From positions 1-36,105 of the forward strand of contig CALDEW010000394.1 of assembly GCA_937942355.1 (NCBI GenBank): a stretch of DNA of 36,105 nucleotides, written 5' to 3'. Under the pieces are notes generated by a model that saw only the letters and a program-made list of their open reading frames with translations, made no database searches and was not told the DNA's origin. The DNA comes from an uncultured Pirellulaceae bacterium. GTDB taxonomy: Bacteria > Planctomycetota > Planctomycetia > Pirellulales > Pirellulaceae. Position numbers and translations under genes: made by a program. This document shows, in pieces, positions 1-12,400 of this stretch. Every line of letters starts with the position of its first letter. Positions within the stretch are counted from its first letter, which is position 1.

Positions 1-69
1 GCCGATCTCAACAACAGCATCATGTGGGTGGATTGGATCCGCGTCTACGAACTCTCCGACCAAAAATAG
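1..69 (+). CDS. C-terminal end of a GH16-like glycoside hydrolase or lectin domain (partial)
   Basis: Frame 1 is open from the window edge to a TAG at 67-69 and gives 22 residues containing MWVDWIRVYE. A final strand of the form (M/Y)xVDWVRVYE followed by a few residues and a stop is typical of GH16 beta-glucanases and related concanavalin-like domains, where it is the last beta strand of the jelly roll. The catalytic region lies upstream of the window, so family and substrate cannot be confirmed. A polysaccharide-degrading enzyme would suit the fucose genes downstream. The next gene starts 365 bases later on the same strand. Confidence 0.55.
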   Translation, partial: ADLNNSIMWVDWIRVYELSDQK

Positions 70-434
70 ACGCTCGCAGAGTCATTGTTAACGTTTTGCG
101 AAGCGAGTCTTCTTTCAGGGATAAGATCCCATTATCGCCAACCGGATTTCTTACCAGAATCCTCCGCAGTGTCCTCTATTGGTTGACAGCAATCAACGCG
201 CACAGTGCATCAAGTGTCAACACTTTGGCTCTCAAGCGCCTTAACCTTCTTGTGTGATCGCCACATCCCTAACAACCGACAGTTCTTACGAGTGCACGAT
301 ATCCGGTTGTAGCTGCGGGTGAACTCAAGTGCCAGTCAGGGCATCAAAAGGTTCGAAAACAATGTAGTGGCGCGGTATGCGCACAAGCCACCTCAGGAAT
401 CTCTTTTCTCTCGCTTCCGTTTAAGGCAATTTCG
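70..434. other. Intergenic region upstream of the giant gene
   Basis: I see no convincing gene in these 365 bases; short open frames here lack start signals and family resemblance. It holds a possible hairpin just after the GH16-like gene (listed separately) and a 7-base perfect inverted repeat, GTTGACA at 182-188 and TGTCAAC at 215-221. The latter could be an operator or chance. TTGACA at 183-188 resembles a -35 box, but I see no good -10 box 16-18 bases after it. The promoter of the giant gene presumably lies here. Confidence 0.5.
71..105 (+). terminator. Possible terminator hairpin after the GH16-like gene
   Basis: CGCTCGCA at 71-78 can pair with TGCGAAGCG at 97-105 with one bulged A, leaving an 18-base loop. 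A TC-rich stretch (TCTTCTTTC) follows shortly after. It starts two bases after the TAG. The long loop and the absence of a clean U-run make it weak. Confidence 0.25.
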
Positions 435-3400
435 ATGTCATTCTCTGACAAGCACTATCTTTCATTCTTTGAGCGACTTGAAGACCGCGTTCTCTTTGAC
501 GGAGTGCCTGATGCGACATTCATCTCCATGCCAGCCGAACACGCAGCTCCAACGGCCCCTCAAGCGTCACCACTGAATCAATCACAAGCCCCTTCACCAA
601 CCGAACTGATCGTCATTGATTCCAACGTGCAAGACAGCGACGTACTTCTACAGTCACTGATCGAATCCAATCCGTCAACGGCTTTTACGATTCACATCCT
701 CGACGTCAGCACCGATGGCGTCCAGCAAATCACTGACTTCCTTTCGATATCCAACAGTCAATTTGAAGCCGTCCACATTCTCTCACACGGCAACGCTGGA
801 AACGTGCAACTGGGCAACACACAGCTCAACACCGACAACGTCAGCCACTACGTCGATGAACTGGCCTCTTGGTCATCTTCTCTAACCCAGGACGCAGATC
901 TTCTTTTCTACGGATGCGAATTAGCCTTTAACGCCGATGGCCAATCACTGATTCAAACCGTCAGCGCCGTCACCGGCGCCGATGTGGCCGCGTCGATCGA
1001 CGTGACGGGTGATTCCGCCCAAAGCGCTGACTGGCATCTGGAATATGTCACCGGTCACGTCGAAACTCAAGCGCTATCATCACACAACTGGTCCGGCACG
1101 CTGGCCATCGAAGCCACCGACGGCGCTGTCACGATCGAAAACGCCGAAAACTCAGCCGCCGGCACAATCACGTTGACCAACAACGGCGATCCCGAAGTTG
1201 TCACCGTGATCAACACGCCGACGCGCGTTGGCCAGATGCTCGAGCGCGTCTGGCAGTTCAACGAAACGGCCGACACCGGCCGCGCGACCTACGTTTTCGA
1301 CGTCAGCGGCATTGCGGGCATCAACGCAACCATCGCTTCAGAATTTGGCTTGATCGTTTCCGATCAACCTGACCTTGCCGACGGACCTAACACGACGACA
1401 CTCGTCGCCAGTGGCTACGATGCGGCCAACGGGCTGGTCTACTTTCATCAAGTCGACCTGAATTCCGGGGACTACTTCGGACTGGCCACCGAAGTCGTTC
1501 AAGACAACTATTCCGTCTTTCCAACGGCGACGGGCTTGGAAGACAATTCCATTGATCTTGGGCTGACTCTATCGCCGTCGCTGACCCAAGGTGGTCAGTT
1601 ACAAGACATCATCGCCACCGACGCCGGGTTTCGGGCAGGCAACGCCGGTACCACGACGACCGATTTCTTTATTCCTGCGGGAACGACCGGGATTAGGATC
1701 ACTGGGTATTCCACGCGCGACATCGGAACCGCAGCCAGCGACCTTTACAACGATGACTATCAATTCCTCAATGTCAGTATCGATCTAAACACAGAAACCT
1801 CCAACGGCTACATCGGCCACATCATTGACCAAGGTCCCAGCCGCAGCGACCAGTTTGGCTTCAGCGATGCTCCTTTGGGCTCACCAATTTTGACCGGTGG
1901 CGGCACCATCGTCGGTGATGCCAACGACAACATCAACCCAACCTTCACGATCGTCGATGGCGTTTTGATGATCGAAGAAAATCACCAACTGCAAACGGCC
2001 TACCATGTCGAGTATCTGACCAACGCCACCAGCAGCGCTGAATTCATTCGTACGTCATCCGCCGTTCTGCAAAACAACGATCAATCGCTGGCCACGTTAA
2101 CCGTGCCAGCCAACGCCGACTTTTTGGTGGTCAACATCACTGACGCGGCGGCCGGGTCAAACTCCCGAATCGAATACAAAGGCAACAGCCGCGTCTACAT
2201 TGACCTCGCGACCCTGCAGGCATCGGGCGTTGTTGCGGCTGAAATCGGCGAAACCGACACGCGTGTTGTGGCTTACGGATTTGAAGACTACGACGTCTCA
2301 TCAGTTACCAATGGCTCCATCCTGTCAGGCGCCGGCACGATTGTCGGTGACACGACGGGACTTGCCAACGTCATCAATGACAATCAAATCTACATCGACG
2401 CTTCAGGCAATCTGGTCATCGACCGCAACAATTCTTTTGCCGGCACTTTCAATAGCCTAATCACTGTCGAATACTACGAACGCAGACCCTTCGGATCCTC
2501 GGCTGAGCAACTTGGCGAAGCGACCGATTATGGTTTTTGGAACTCGGACCCGTCCAACCCAACTTCGACGCTTGAATTCGACATCCCTGACAACGCGACC
2601 TTGGGGATTTTGAACCTGACCCAGAACGGCACCAACACCAATGATACGAACGAAAATTCGGGGGCTGCATTCGCCGTCATCGACCTGGCCAACGGGACCA
2701 GCAGCGGCTCGATTTACTTCGTCCGCGCCGGTAGCCGGGTTGACCTGGTGGGATGGGATGCGACCCCCTTTGGAACAGCCTTCTTTGACGACCCCAACTC
2801 GATCAGCAACCACACCACCATCAATCAGTTCGTCGACCCCTTCGCTGGAACGGCGACATTCAACCTAATCAACGGCGGCACAACACTGGAATTAGCAGTC
2901 AACAGTGACAGCGGTGGCACCCAATCTTTCCTCGATTATTTTGCCGGTGGTCAAGTCGAATGGTTCGGGGCAGCTCCGTTTGAAGTTTCCGGTTCTGTTG
3001 CCGGAGGCTCGTTCAGTCAAGGAACCCTAAACCCGGTGACGGGCAACTTCGAACTGACAATTGCCGAAGCGTCAATGGGCCTGTCTTATATCCCACCCAC
3101 ACACGTCTCGGGCACCGTTCCCGTCGACATAATGCTACGCATCGGCGATGAAACAGAAACCACCGCCGTGACCATCCAAGCCGTTATCGACCCTATCGAT
3201 TTCAGCATGGTTCCCGACGCATGCGGCGATGAAGACACCGACATCCCGATCACCGCCAACATCACACCAACCTTCGTCGATCAGGACGGCAGCGAAACGC
3301 TGACATCGCAAGTCCTTTCCAACATCCCGATCGGCCACACACTGACCGATGGCACCAACACTTTTGTCTCCTCCGCCGGTAGCCAGTCGGTTGACATTAC

Positions 3401-6400
3401 CGCTTGGAATGCCAGTTCCATCACCTACCGAGCCAACCCCAACGAAAGTGGCACCTTCACCGTCACCATGGACGTCGATTGGCAAGACGTCGGAGGCGGA
3501 GTCACCGATACCGATTCGATGCAGACCACCTTTGACGTCGTCGTCAAACCGATCAATGATCCGCCGGTCGCGGTCGATGACTTTTACACCGTCCTTGGCA
3601 ACACAACACTAACCACGACTGTCGCCAATGGAGTCCTAAACAACGACAGCGACCCCGAAAGTGACCCTCTAACAGTTAACACAACGCCGCTTTCAGGGCC
3701 AAGCAACGGAACGCTTACTTTAAACAGCGACGGCACGTTCACTTACATACCCAACTCAGGATTCTCTGGGCCAGATTCATTCGACTACGAAATCAGCGAT
3801 GGCAATGGAGGCACAACAACCGCAACTGCCTTCATCGACGTTTCCGATCCCGTCACCGGCCCCTTGGACGCGATGGACGACGCGGTCACGACTAACGAAG
3901 AAACGTTGATCAACATCGCCGTGATGGCAAACGATGACCTGCCGACCACCGGTGCGTTTAATATTCAATCCACCACACCGCCAAGCAACGGGGCGATCAC
4001 GGTTCTGCCCAACGGAACGATTGACTACACGCCAAACCCGGACTTCTTTGGCACCGATACGTTTACCTATACGCTGGCCGATGCCAGCGGACGCACCAGC
4101 ACCGCAACAGTAACCGTGACCGTCCTCAACGTCCAAGACCCGCCTGTTGCGAACGCCGACAGCGGCAGCACTCCCGAAGACACGACGCTGCCCAGCATCA
4201 ACATTCTGTCCAACGATAGCGACCCCGATAACGATCCACTGACGGTGACAATGGCGATCGCCGCCAACGGAACCGTTGTCATCAACGCCGATGGCACCAT
4301 CGACTATACCCCCAACCCCGGTTTCAACGGCACCGACACTGTCAACTACACGATCAGCGACGGCAACGGCGGGTTCGCCTCCAGCACCGTCTTGATCAAT
4401 GTGGTTCCTGTCGCCGATCCGCCAACATCAGCCGACAACGCCGTTACGACCGTCGAAGATATTTCTTACACGTTCGTCGCCAGCGATTTCCCCTTTGCCG
4501 ACCAGGACGCCGGCGATTCTCTGGTCACCGTCCGAATTGACAGCCTGCCGGCGGACGGACAACTGCTGGTTAACGGCAATCCCGCCACCGCTGGCCAAAT
4601 TGTTTCGTTGACCGAAATCAACAACGGCAATTTGATTTTCGTTCCTGACCCGGATGACTTTGGCAACAACTACACAACCTTCGACTTCTCTGTCAGCGAC
4701 GGCATCCTGTTCCAAACGACGCCCAACACAATGACGGTCAACGTGACGCCGGTTCAAGATCCTCCGATCGCGACCGACAACGCAATCACCGTCAACGAAG
4801 ATTCAACCGCCAACCAACTGGGCTTGGCCACGCCAACGGATGTCGATGGTGATACACTCACCGCGACCGTAACCGGTCTACCAACACAAGGAACTGTTTT
4901 CTTGGCCAATGGTGTCACGGTCGTCAACAACGGCGACATGCTCACGATGGCCCAGTTAACCAGTTTGGTCTACGACGCTCCGACTGTCTTCACCGTCGCG
5001 GGCGCCGGCAGCTTCACCTACGACGTCACCGACGGCACCGACACCGACAGCGGTCAAGTCGACATCACGATCGTGCCGGTGAACGATCCCCCGGTAGTCG
5101 ATCTCAATGGACCTGCTGCCGGTGAAGATTACGCCGACACCTTCACCGAAGGCGGGCCGCCGGTCGCTTTAGCCGATGCAACCGTTGCCGTTACCGACCA
5201 AGATGATATCCGAGTGCCGTTTGTAAAAATTGACTTCGACGCCAGCACCCTTCTGGATGCGGGCGATGAATTCTTGGAGATCGGCGGAGTTGATTTCCAG
5301 CTTGATGCCGCCACCAGCTCCACAACCACTGTCACCATCGGCACCACCGACTACGACGTCACTTTCACCGCAGCAACAGCGCGTTTTGATATCGTCCGCA
5401 CTGACGGACTCGAAATGACGCTGGCCCAAGCCGAAGTTGTCCTTCGCACGACGGCCTATCGAAACGATTCGGTACTTCCCACCGTTGGCGATCGCGATTT
5501 TGACATTTGCACAAACGATGGCGATGCTGATAGTAACACCGCAACCACCGTCATCAGTGTGGTGCGTGACTCAGAACCCGCCGAGTGGTCGATCACGGGT
5601 TCAGCCACCGTTATTGATGGCAACAGCGCGACTTATACCGTATCACTTTCGAATCCGCTGCGCGGCGGAGAAACGGCTTCGGTTGATCTTGGGTTGATGG
5701 ACATCGACACAACCAGCGCCGACTACGGGCCTTTGAGCACGGCAATCAATTCGGCGGTCGCTGCCTATTCGGGACCGGGAACGCTTGCCTTTAATGGAAC
5801 CACGCTGACCTTCACCAGCGACGGCACCGGCGCGATGACTCCGCTGTCGATCACCTTGCCGACAACGCCTGATGGAGCCTACGAAGGCGACGAAGACTTC
5901 GCGATCAACCTTTCCAATCCGGCCAGCACCACCGGCGAAACGATCACCATCGACGCGGCGGCGGATGAAGTCGTCACCACGATCATCGACAACACGCCAG
6001 CGCCCACGGTAATGATCACAGGCGGTTCTGCAATCGAAGGCAATCCCGTCAGGTTCCGCATCGATCTGGATGTTGCGTCCTTTGAAGACATTGTCTTGGA
6101 CCTGTCTGTCGCCAGCGGATCAGCGACCGCGGGCGCTGATTTTGAAACGACCAACTTTGAATACTTCGACGGCACGGTATGGTTGCCCGCGACTGCCGGC
6201 ACACAAGTCACCTTACCCGCCGGCACAACGGCGCTGAATGTGCGCGTCGATTCGGTTCAAGAAACGCTGGTCGAACCCGACGAAACGTTCACCATGTCCG
6301 CAACCGTGATCTCCGGGACCGTCACCAACGCCAGCGATACGGGGACCGGCACAATCATCAACGACGATGTGGCGAACATCTCTATCGATGACGTCACCGT

Positions 6401-9400
6401 CGATGAAGACAACGGGACAATAACTTTTACAATTTCATTAGACCAACCCTCGGTCACCCCGGTTTCAGTCGACTGGGCCACCTCCAACGGTACCGCCACG
6501 GGCCTTGACTTCACCGCGGCTTCGGGAACTGCTAATTTTGCCCCGAGTGTGCAAACGCAAACGGTGACGATCGCAATCACCCAAGACAACATCTTCGAAG
6601 GACCACACTCGTTTGATGTAAACCTTTCCAATGCCAGCGGCGGCACAATTCTTGACGGGCTGGGCGTGGGAACCATCATCGACGACGGCACCGGACCCAA
6701 CGGTAGCGACGATGATCGTCCAATCCTCAGCGTCGACAATGTGACATCGACCGAAACGGTAGACACTCACGCCGTCTTTACTCTCAGCCTATCCAACCCA
6801 AGCATTCAGAACACCGACCTATCTCTGGCGTTGGTCGATGCGACCGCAACCAGCGGTGCCGACTACGGACCGGGACTGGAGTTTTTCGATGGGACCGCTT
6901 GGCAAGCCGTCACCGGCAGCGTCACGATCCCTGCGGGTTCGACCTCGGTTCAAGTCCGCACGCCGATCATTGACGATCCGATCGCCGACAACAACGAAAC
7001 TTATATGCTGGTCGCGACGCGCGTCAACGGAACCACATTCAACACCAGCGCGACCGGCACCGGCACGATCCTTGACGATGCTGACCCAACACTGGTCAGC
7101 ATCACCGGTCCAGCCAGCGTAACCGAAGGCGCTTCAGCCGTTTACAACATCTCGATCGACAACACACCGATCACACCGGTCGCCCTGACCTTCACTTACA
7201 CCGGTACCGCGAACAACGGAACGGACTACACCGGAGTCGCCACGATCACGATTCCCGCAGGCTCCAACACCGGTACGGTCACGATCCCCACGATCGACGA
7301 TACGCTGGGCGAACCGCTTGAGAATTTCACAATCACGATCAATTCTGCCACCGGCGGTTCGTTTGAAGACTTCCAAATTGATCCGACCGACTTCCAAGTC
7401 ACCACCGACATCATTGACGATGACGTGCCGGCGATTGACGTCAACGATGTCATTGTCACCGAAGGCGCAGATCCCTTCGCTGAATTCACAGTTGAACTTA
7501 GTAACCCAACCTTTGAAACGATCGCCTTCAGCATTTCCGCAACCAGCGTATCGGCCAACGGTGAAACGGTCGACTTTGGAATTCTGGGGCTGGATGAACT
7601 GGAAGTCTTCAACGGTACCACCTTCGTGCCGGCCACGTCGGCATCCTTCGCCCCCGGTGACACGACGATCCTCATGCGGACGCCAATTACCGATGACGCG
7701 TTCGCAGAAGGCATCGAAACATTCACCGTCACCGTGACCACAACGGCGGGAACGACTTCCAACCCGTCGGACACCGGAACGGGCACGATCCAAGACGACA
7801 CGTCAGACCCCGAAACGGTTTTGGTTTCGATCGTGGGTCCACCGTCGGTCGTTGAAGGGGCGACCACCACCAATTACACGATCGACTTGACCGATCCAAT
7901 GGGTCAGCCCATCAATGCGGCAGAAGACGTGACGGTTACGTTGGCCTACACCGGAGTCGCCGCCGATGGTTCGGACTACACGGGCCTGGCCACCGTCGTG
8001 ATTCCAGCGGGATTTGATTCAGGCACTTTCACCTTGCCGACAGTGAACGATTCGCTGTACGAAGGCAGTGAAGACATTATTATCACCATCGACAGCGTTA
8101 CCGGTGGCGGATTTGAAGGCATCGCTGCCGATCCGACCGCGGATTCGGTGACGACCTTGATCATCGACACCGCCGACATCCCAACGGTCGCCATCAACGA
8201 CGTGACTTCCGTCGAAGGCACCGATAATTTCGCGCGATTCAACGTCACCCTTTCTAATCTGTCATTCGAAGACATCGACATCAGCTTGGCTTTGGCTGGC
8301 GGCACAGCACTCGGTGGCGGCGTCGACTTTGGCTCCGCGGGTGCCGGCAACCTCCAGTTCTTCGACGGGACAAACTGGGTCGATGCAACCACCGCGACAA
8401 TCCTTGCCGGCGATTCGATTGCTGAATTCCGAGTCCCCATCACCGACGATTTGATCGACGAACCGATCGAAAACTACACACTGACCGTCGATGTTACCGC
8501 GGGAACAACGACCAACATCCAAGTCATCGGCACCGGCACCATCATCGACGACGATCCCGCGCCCGACGTGACGATCGACAACGCGACGGCAAACGAAGGC
8601 GACCCGCTGGTCTTCAATGTGACCCTTTCCAACCCATCCAGCCAAGCGATCGTGTTGGACTTCGCGGCCAGTGATACCACCGCCACCGCCGCGACCGACT
8701 ACAACGCGGCCGCTTTTGAGTTCTCCACCGATGGCGGTGCGACTTGGATGGCTGCCGCCGGCGGTTCCCAAGTCACGATTCCCGCTGGATCGACCGGGAT
8801 TCAGGTGCGCGTGATGACCACCGAAGACCTGACGCTGGAAACAACCGAAACGATGGAACTGGCGATCAACGGAGTCGTCTCTGGTTTGGTCGGCAACACC
8901 ACTGACACCGCCGTGGGAACGATCATCGACGATGATTCTGCGCTGGTCTCGATTGTCGCCAATGACCCGGTCGCTGGCGAACCTTCGGACAACGGCCAGT
9001 TTACCGTTTCGATGACCAACCCTTCGGACACACCCACCGTAATCAACTACACGGTCTCCGGATCAGCCACCAGTGGCGTTGATTTCGCGGCGCTCTCGGG
9101 GACGATCACGCTCCCTGCCGGTGTCACCTCGGACACGATCGAATTATCGGTGATCGACGATACGATTATCGAAGGCATCGAAGACGTAACGATCACGCTT
9201 ACATCCATTGTCTCGGGCGACGCAAATATTTCGATCGACGCCGCCAACAATGCCGACACCGCGACGATCAGTGACGATGATACGGCATCTTGGGCGCTGA
9301 CCGGCGACACCACCGTCAATGAAGGGGCCGATGCGACCTACAATTTAGCGCTCAGCGGCACCCTACAGTCGGGCGAAAGTACTTCGGTCGATTTGGTTCT

Positions 9401-12400
9401 CTCCGATACGACAACCTCGCCGGCGGACTACGCTTCCTTCGACAGCGCCGTCGCCGCTGCGGTCGCGGCTTACGCCGGTCCAGGCACGGTCAGTTGGGAC
9501 GGTGCTGCCATCACATTTACCAGCGATGGCACAGGGCAAATGGCTCCGTTAGTCATCAACGTCATGGCCATCAACGACGCGATCGTCGAAGGCGTCGAGG
9601 AGTACAACGTTTCAATCTCCGGCGCGGCCAGCACAACCGGCATCGCCGTCGGCATCGACGCGCTGAACAATTCGGTCGACACCGAAATCCAGGACACCAT
9701 CGACGCGGTCGGCACGGCGCTTGATAAGGCCAGTTGGTCCATCACCGGCGCGACCTCCGTCAACGAAGCCAGCACGACCAATTACACAATCACCATCGAC
9801 GCCACACTGCAAGCGCTTGAGGTTGCCGAAGTCGATATTTCTCTGACGAACATCGACACTAGCAATGGCGACATCACCGGAATCGGCGCCGCCGTGGTCG
9901 CTGCGGTTGCCAACTACAACGCCAGCGGTCAACCGGGAACATTGGCGTTTAACGGCACCACATTAAGCTTCACCAGTGACGGCACCGGTCCGATGGGCGA
10001 CCTGATCGTTCAAATCTCCGCCAACGCCGACGGCTTCCTCGAAGGACCCGAAGACTACTCGATCCAGCTGACCAACCCCAACAGCACCACCGGCGCGTGC
10101 GTTGTATTGGACGTCAACAATTCGGTGACAACTACGATTAACCCAGACGCGACCGCCGCACAGTGGTCCATCGGAGTCGACAACAGCGGCGATGAAGGGT
10201 CGACCGTTTCCTACGGCGTTGAATTGACGCAAGCCTTTGGAGCCGGTGATTCGGCGGCGGTTGATTTGGCGCTGAACGATGTTGATACCAATTCAGCCGA
10301 CTATGGCAACTTTGTGACGGCAGTCAACGATGCGATTGCAGCCTACACCGGGCCTGGAACCCTAACCTTCGACGGAACGACGCTGACTTACACCGCCACC
10401 AACGATGGCGACATGATGACGGGCCTGACGATCGACCTCGATCTCACTGACGACCCGATCGTCGAAGGCGTCGAAACCTTCACCGTCGACCTGAGCAACC
10501 CGGATGGCCCCACTGGTGTCAACGTTGCCGTTTCAACGACTGACGACAGTGTAACAACAACGATCATTGACACGATCGGCGCCGGTGGATCTCCTGACAT
10601 CGCGACTTGGTCGGTCACCGGACCTGCCGCGGGCGACGAAGGCACCAACGCGCAGTACACGGTCGAGCTTGACGGAGCCCTTGGCGCTGGAGAATCCGTT
10701 TCGGTTGTTTTAAGTTTGACCGATGTCGACACAACCAGCGGCGACTACGCCTCGATTATTGCCGCTGCCACCGCAGCGGCGGCCTCGAACCCTGATGTAA
10801 CGTTTGATCCAATCACCGGGACGTTCACTTATACCGCGCCATCCGATGGCGCGCTGATGGCCGATCTGGTGATCGATCTTGGACTGGCCACCGATGCGAT
10901 TGCCGAAGGCCCGGAAGATTTTGAGATCGCTTTAAGCGCCGCGGCTTCCACAACCGGTGCGGCAGTTACCATCGACGGCGCAGCCGATATGGTCACGACA
11001 ACGATCAACGACCTGACCGCTCCACTAGAATGGGCAATCACCGGCCCTCTCAACGCCGACGAAGGCGCGACAGCCCAGTACACCGTTACGCTCGGCGGCG
11101 CCCTTGGTGCTGGTGAAACGGCCAGCGTTGTTATTGGGCTGACTGATTTGACAACCAGCCCCAATGACCGCGCAGACATCAACGCAGCGATCACGTTAGC
11201 CATTAGTGGTAATCCCAACCTTGCCTACGATCTCGTTTCTGGGACGCTGACGTTCACATCGCCAACCGACGGCGCGACGATGCCGCCGGTGCTGATCGAT
11301 CTAGGCATCGTCAACGACGCATTTGTAGAAGGATCCGAGAACTTCTCGATTGGGCTCTCCAGTGCCTCGTCGACGACGGGTGCCGTGGCCACTATTTCGA
11401 CCACCGACAATTTGGTGACAACGGAGATCTTTGACACGCAAGACGCGGGGCTGGGTCCTGATCAAGCCGTCTGGTCGATCACCGGTGACGTGGTGGTGGC
11501 CGAAGGTGGGACGGCTCAGTACACGGTGGCGTTGGCCGGGCAGTTTGGCGCTGGCGAAGTCGCCACCGTTGAATTGGGCCAAGCCAACGTCGATACAGCT
11601 AATAGCGACTATCTGGACTTGATCGCCGCGGTAAATAGCGCCGTAGCAGCGTACTCGGGACCGGGCACCGTCACTTTTGACGGGACAACGATCACCTTCA
11701 CCGCCGCCAATGACGGCGATGTCATGTCGGACTTAGTGATCGACTTAGGAGCCGTCGATGACTTGATTGTCGAAGGTGATGAAGACTACACCGTTTCGAT
11801 TCTCAATCCAGGATCCACTACCGGCGGCACGGTCTTCACGGACAACGCATCAAGAATCGTCACCACGACGATCACCGACAATGACGCCGCGACGTGGAGC
11901 ATCACCGGCGATGCTACTGTTAGTGAAGGTGCCACGGCGCAGTACACCGTCGCGCTGGATGGCCTATTTGGAGCCGGCGAAGTTGCCACCGTTGAAATTG
12001 GACGCACGAACGTTGACACCACCAACGCCGATTCAGCTGATCTGATCGCAGCGGTCAACAGCGCCGTCGCGGCCTACATGGGGCCGGGTTCGGTTGCCTT
12101 TGACGGGACGACCATCACCTTCACCGCCGCAATGGATGGCGACGTCATGTCAGATTTGGTGATCGACCTTGGTGCTGTTGATGACACAATCGTCGAAGGC
12201 GATGAAGATTACACCGTGTCGATCTTCAACCCCGGTTCAACTACTGGAGGCCAGGTCCTTAACGACAACACGGCGCGGATCGTCACCACAACCATTACCG
12301 ACAACGATGCCGCAGCGTGGCAGTTGACCGGTGACACGACGGTCAACGAAGGTGCCGATGCAAATTACGAACTCGTTTTGACAGCAGCGCTACAGTCGGG

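Noticed and set aside
7134-7873. Long minus-strand open frames of more than 200 codons antisense to the giant gene
   Set aside because: They arise because GAC/GCC/ACC-rich repeat codons give few stops on the opposite strand. Their peptides are arginine- or valine/serine-rich low-complexity strings without start signals.
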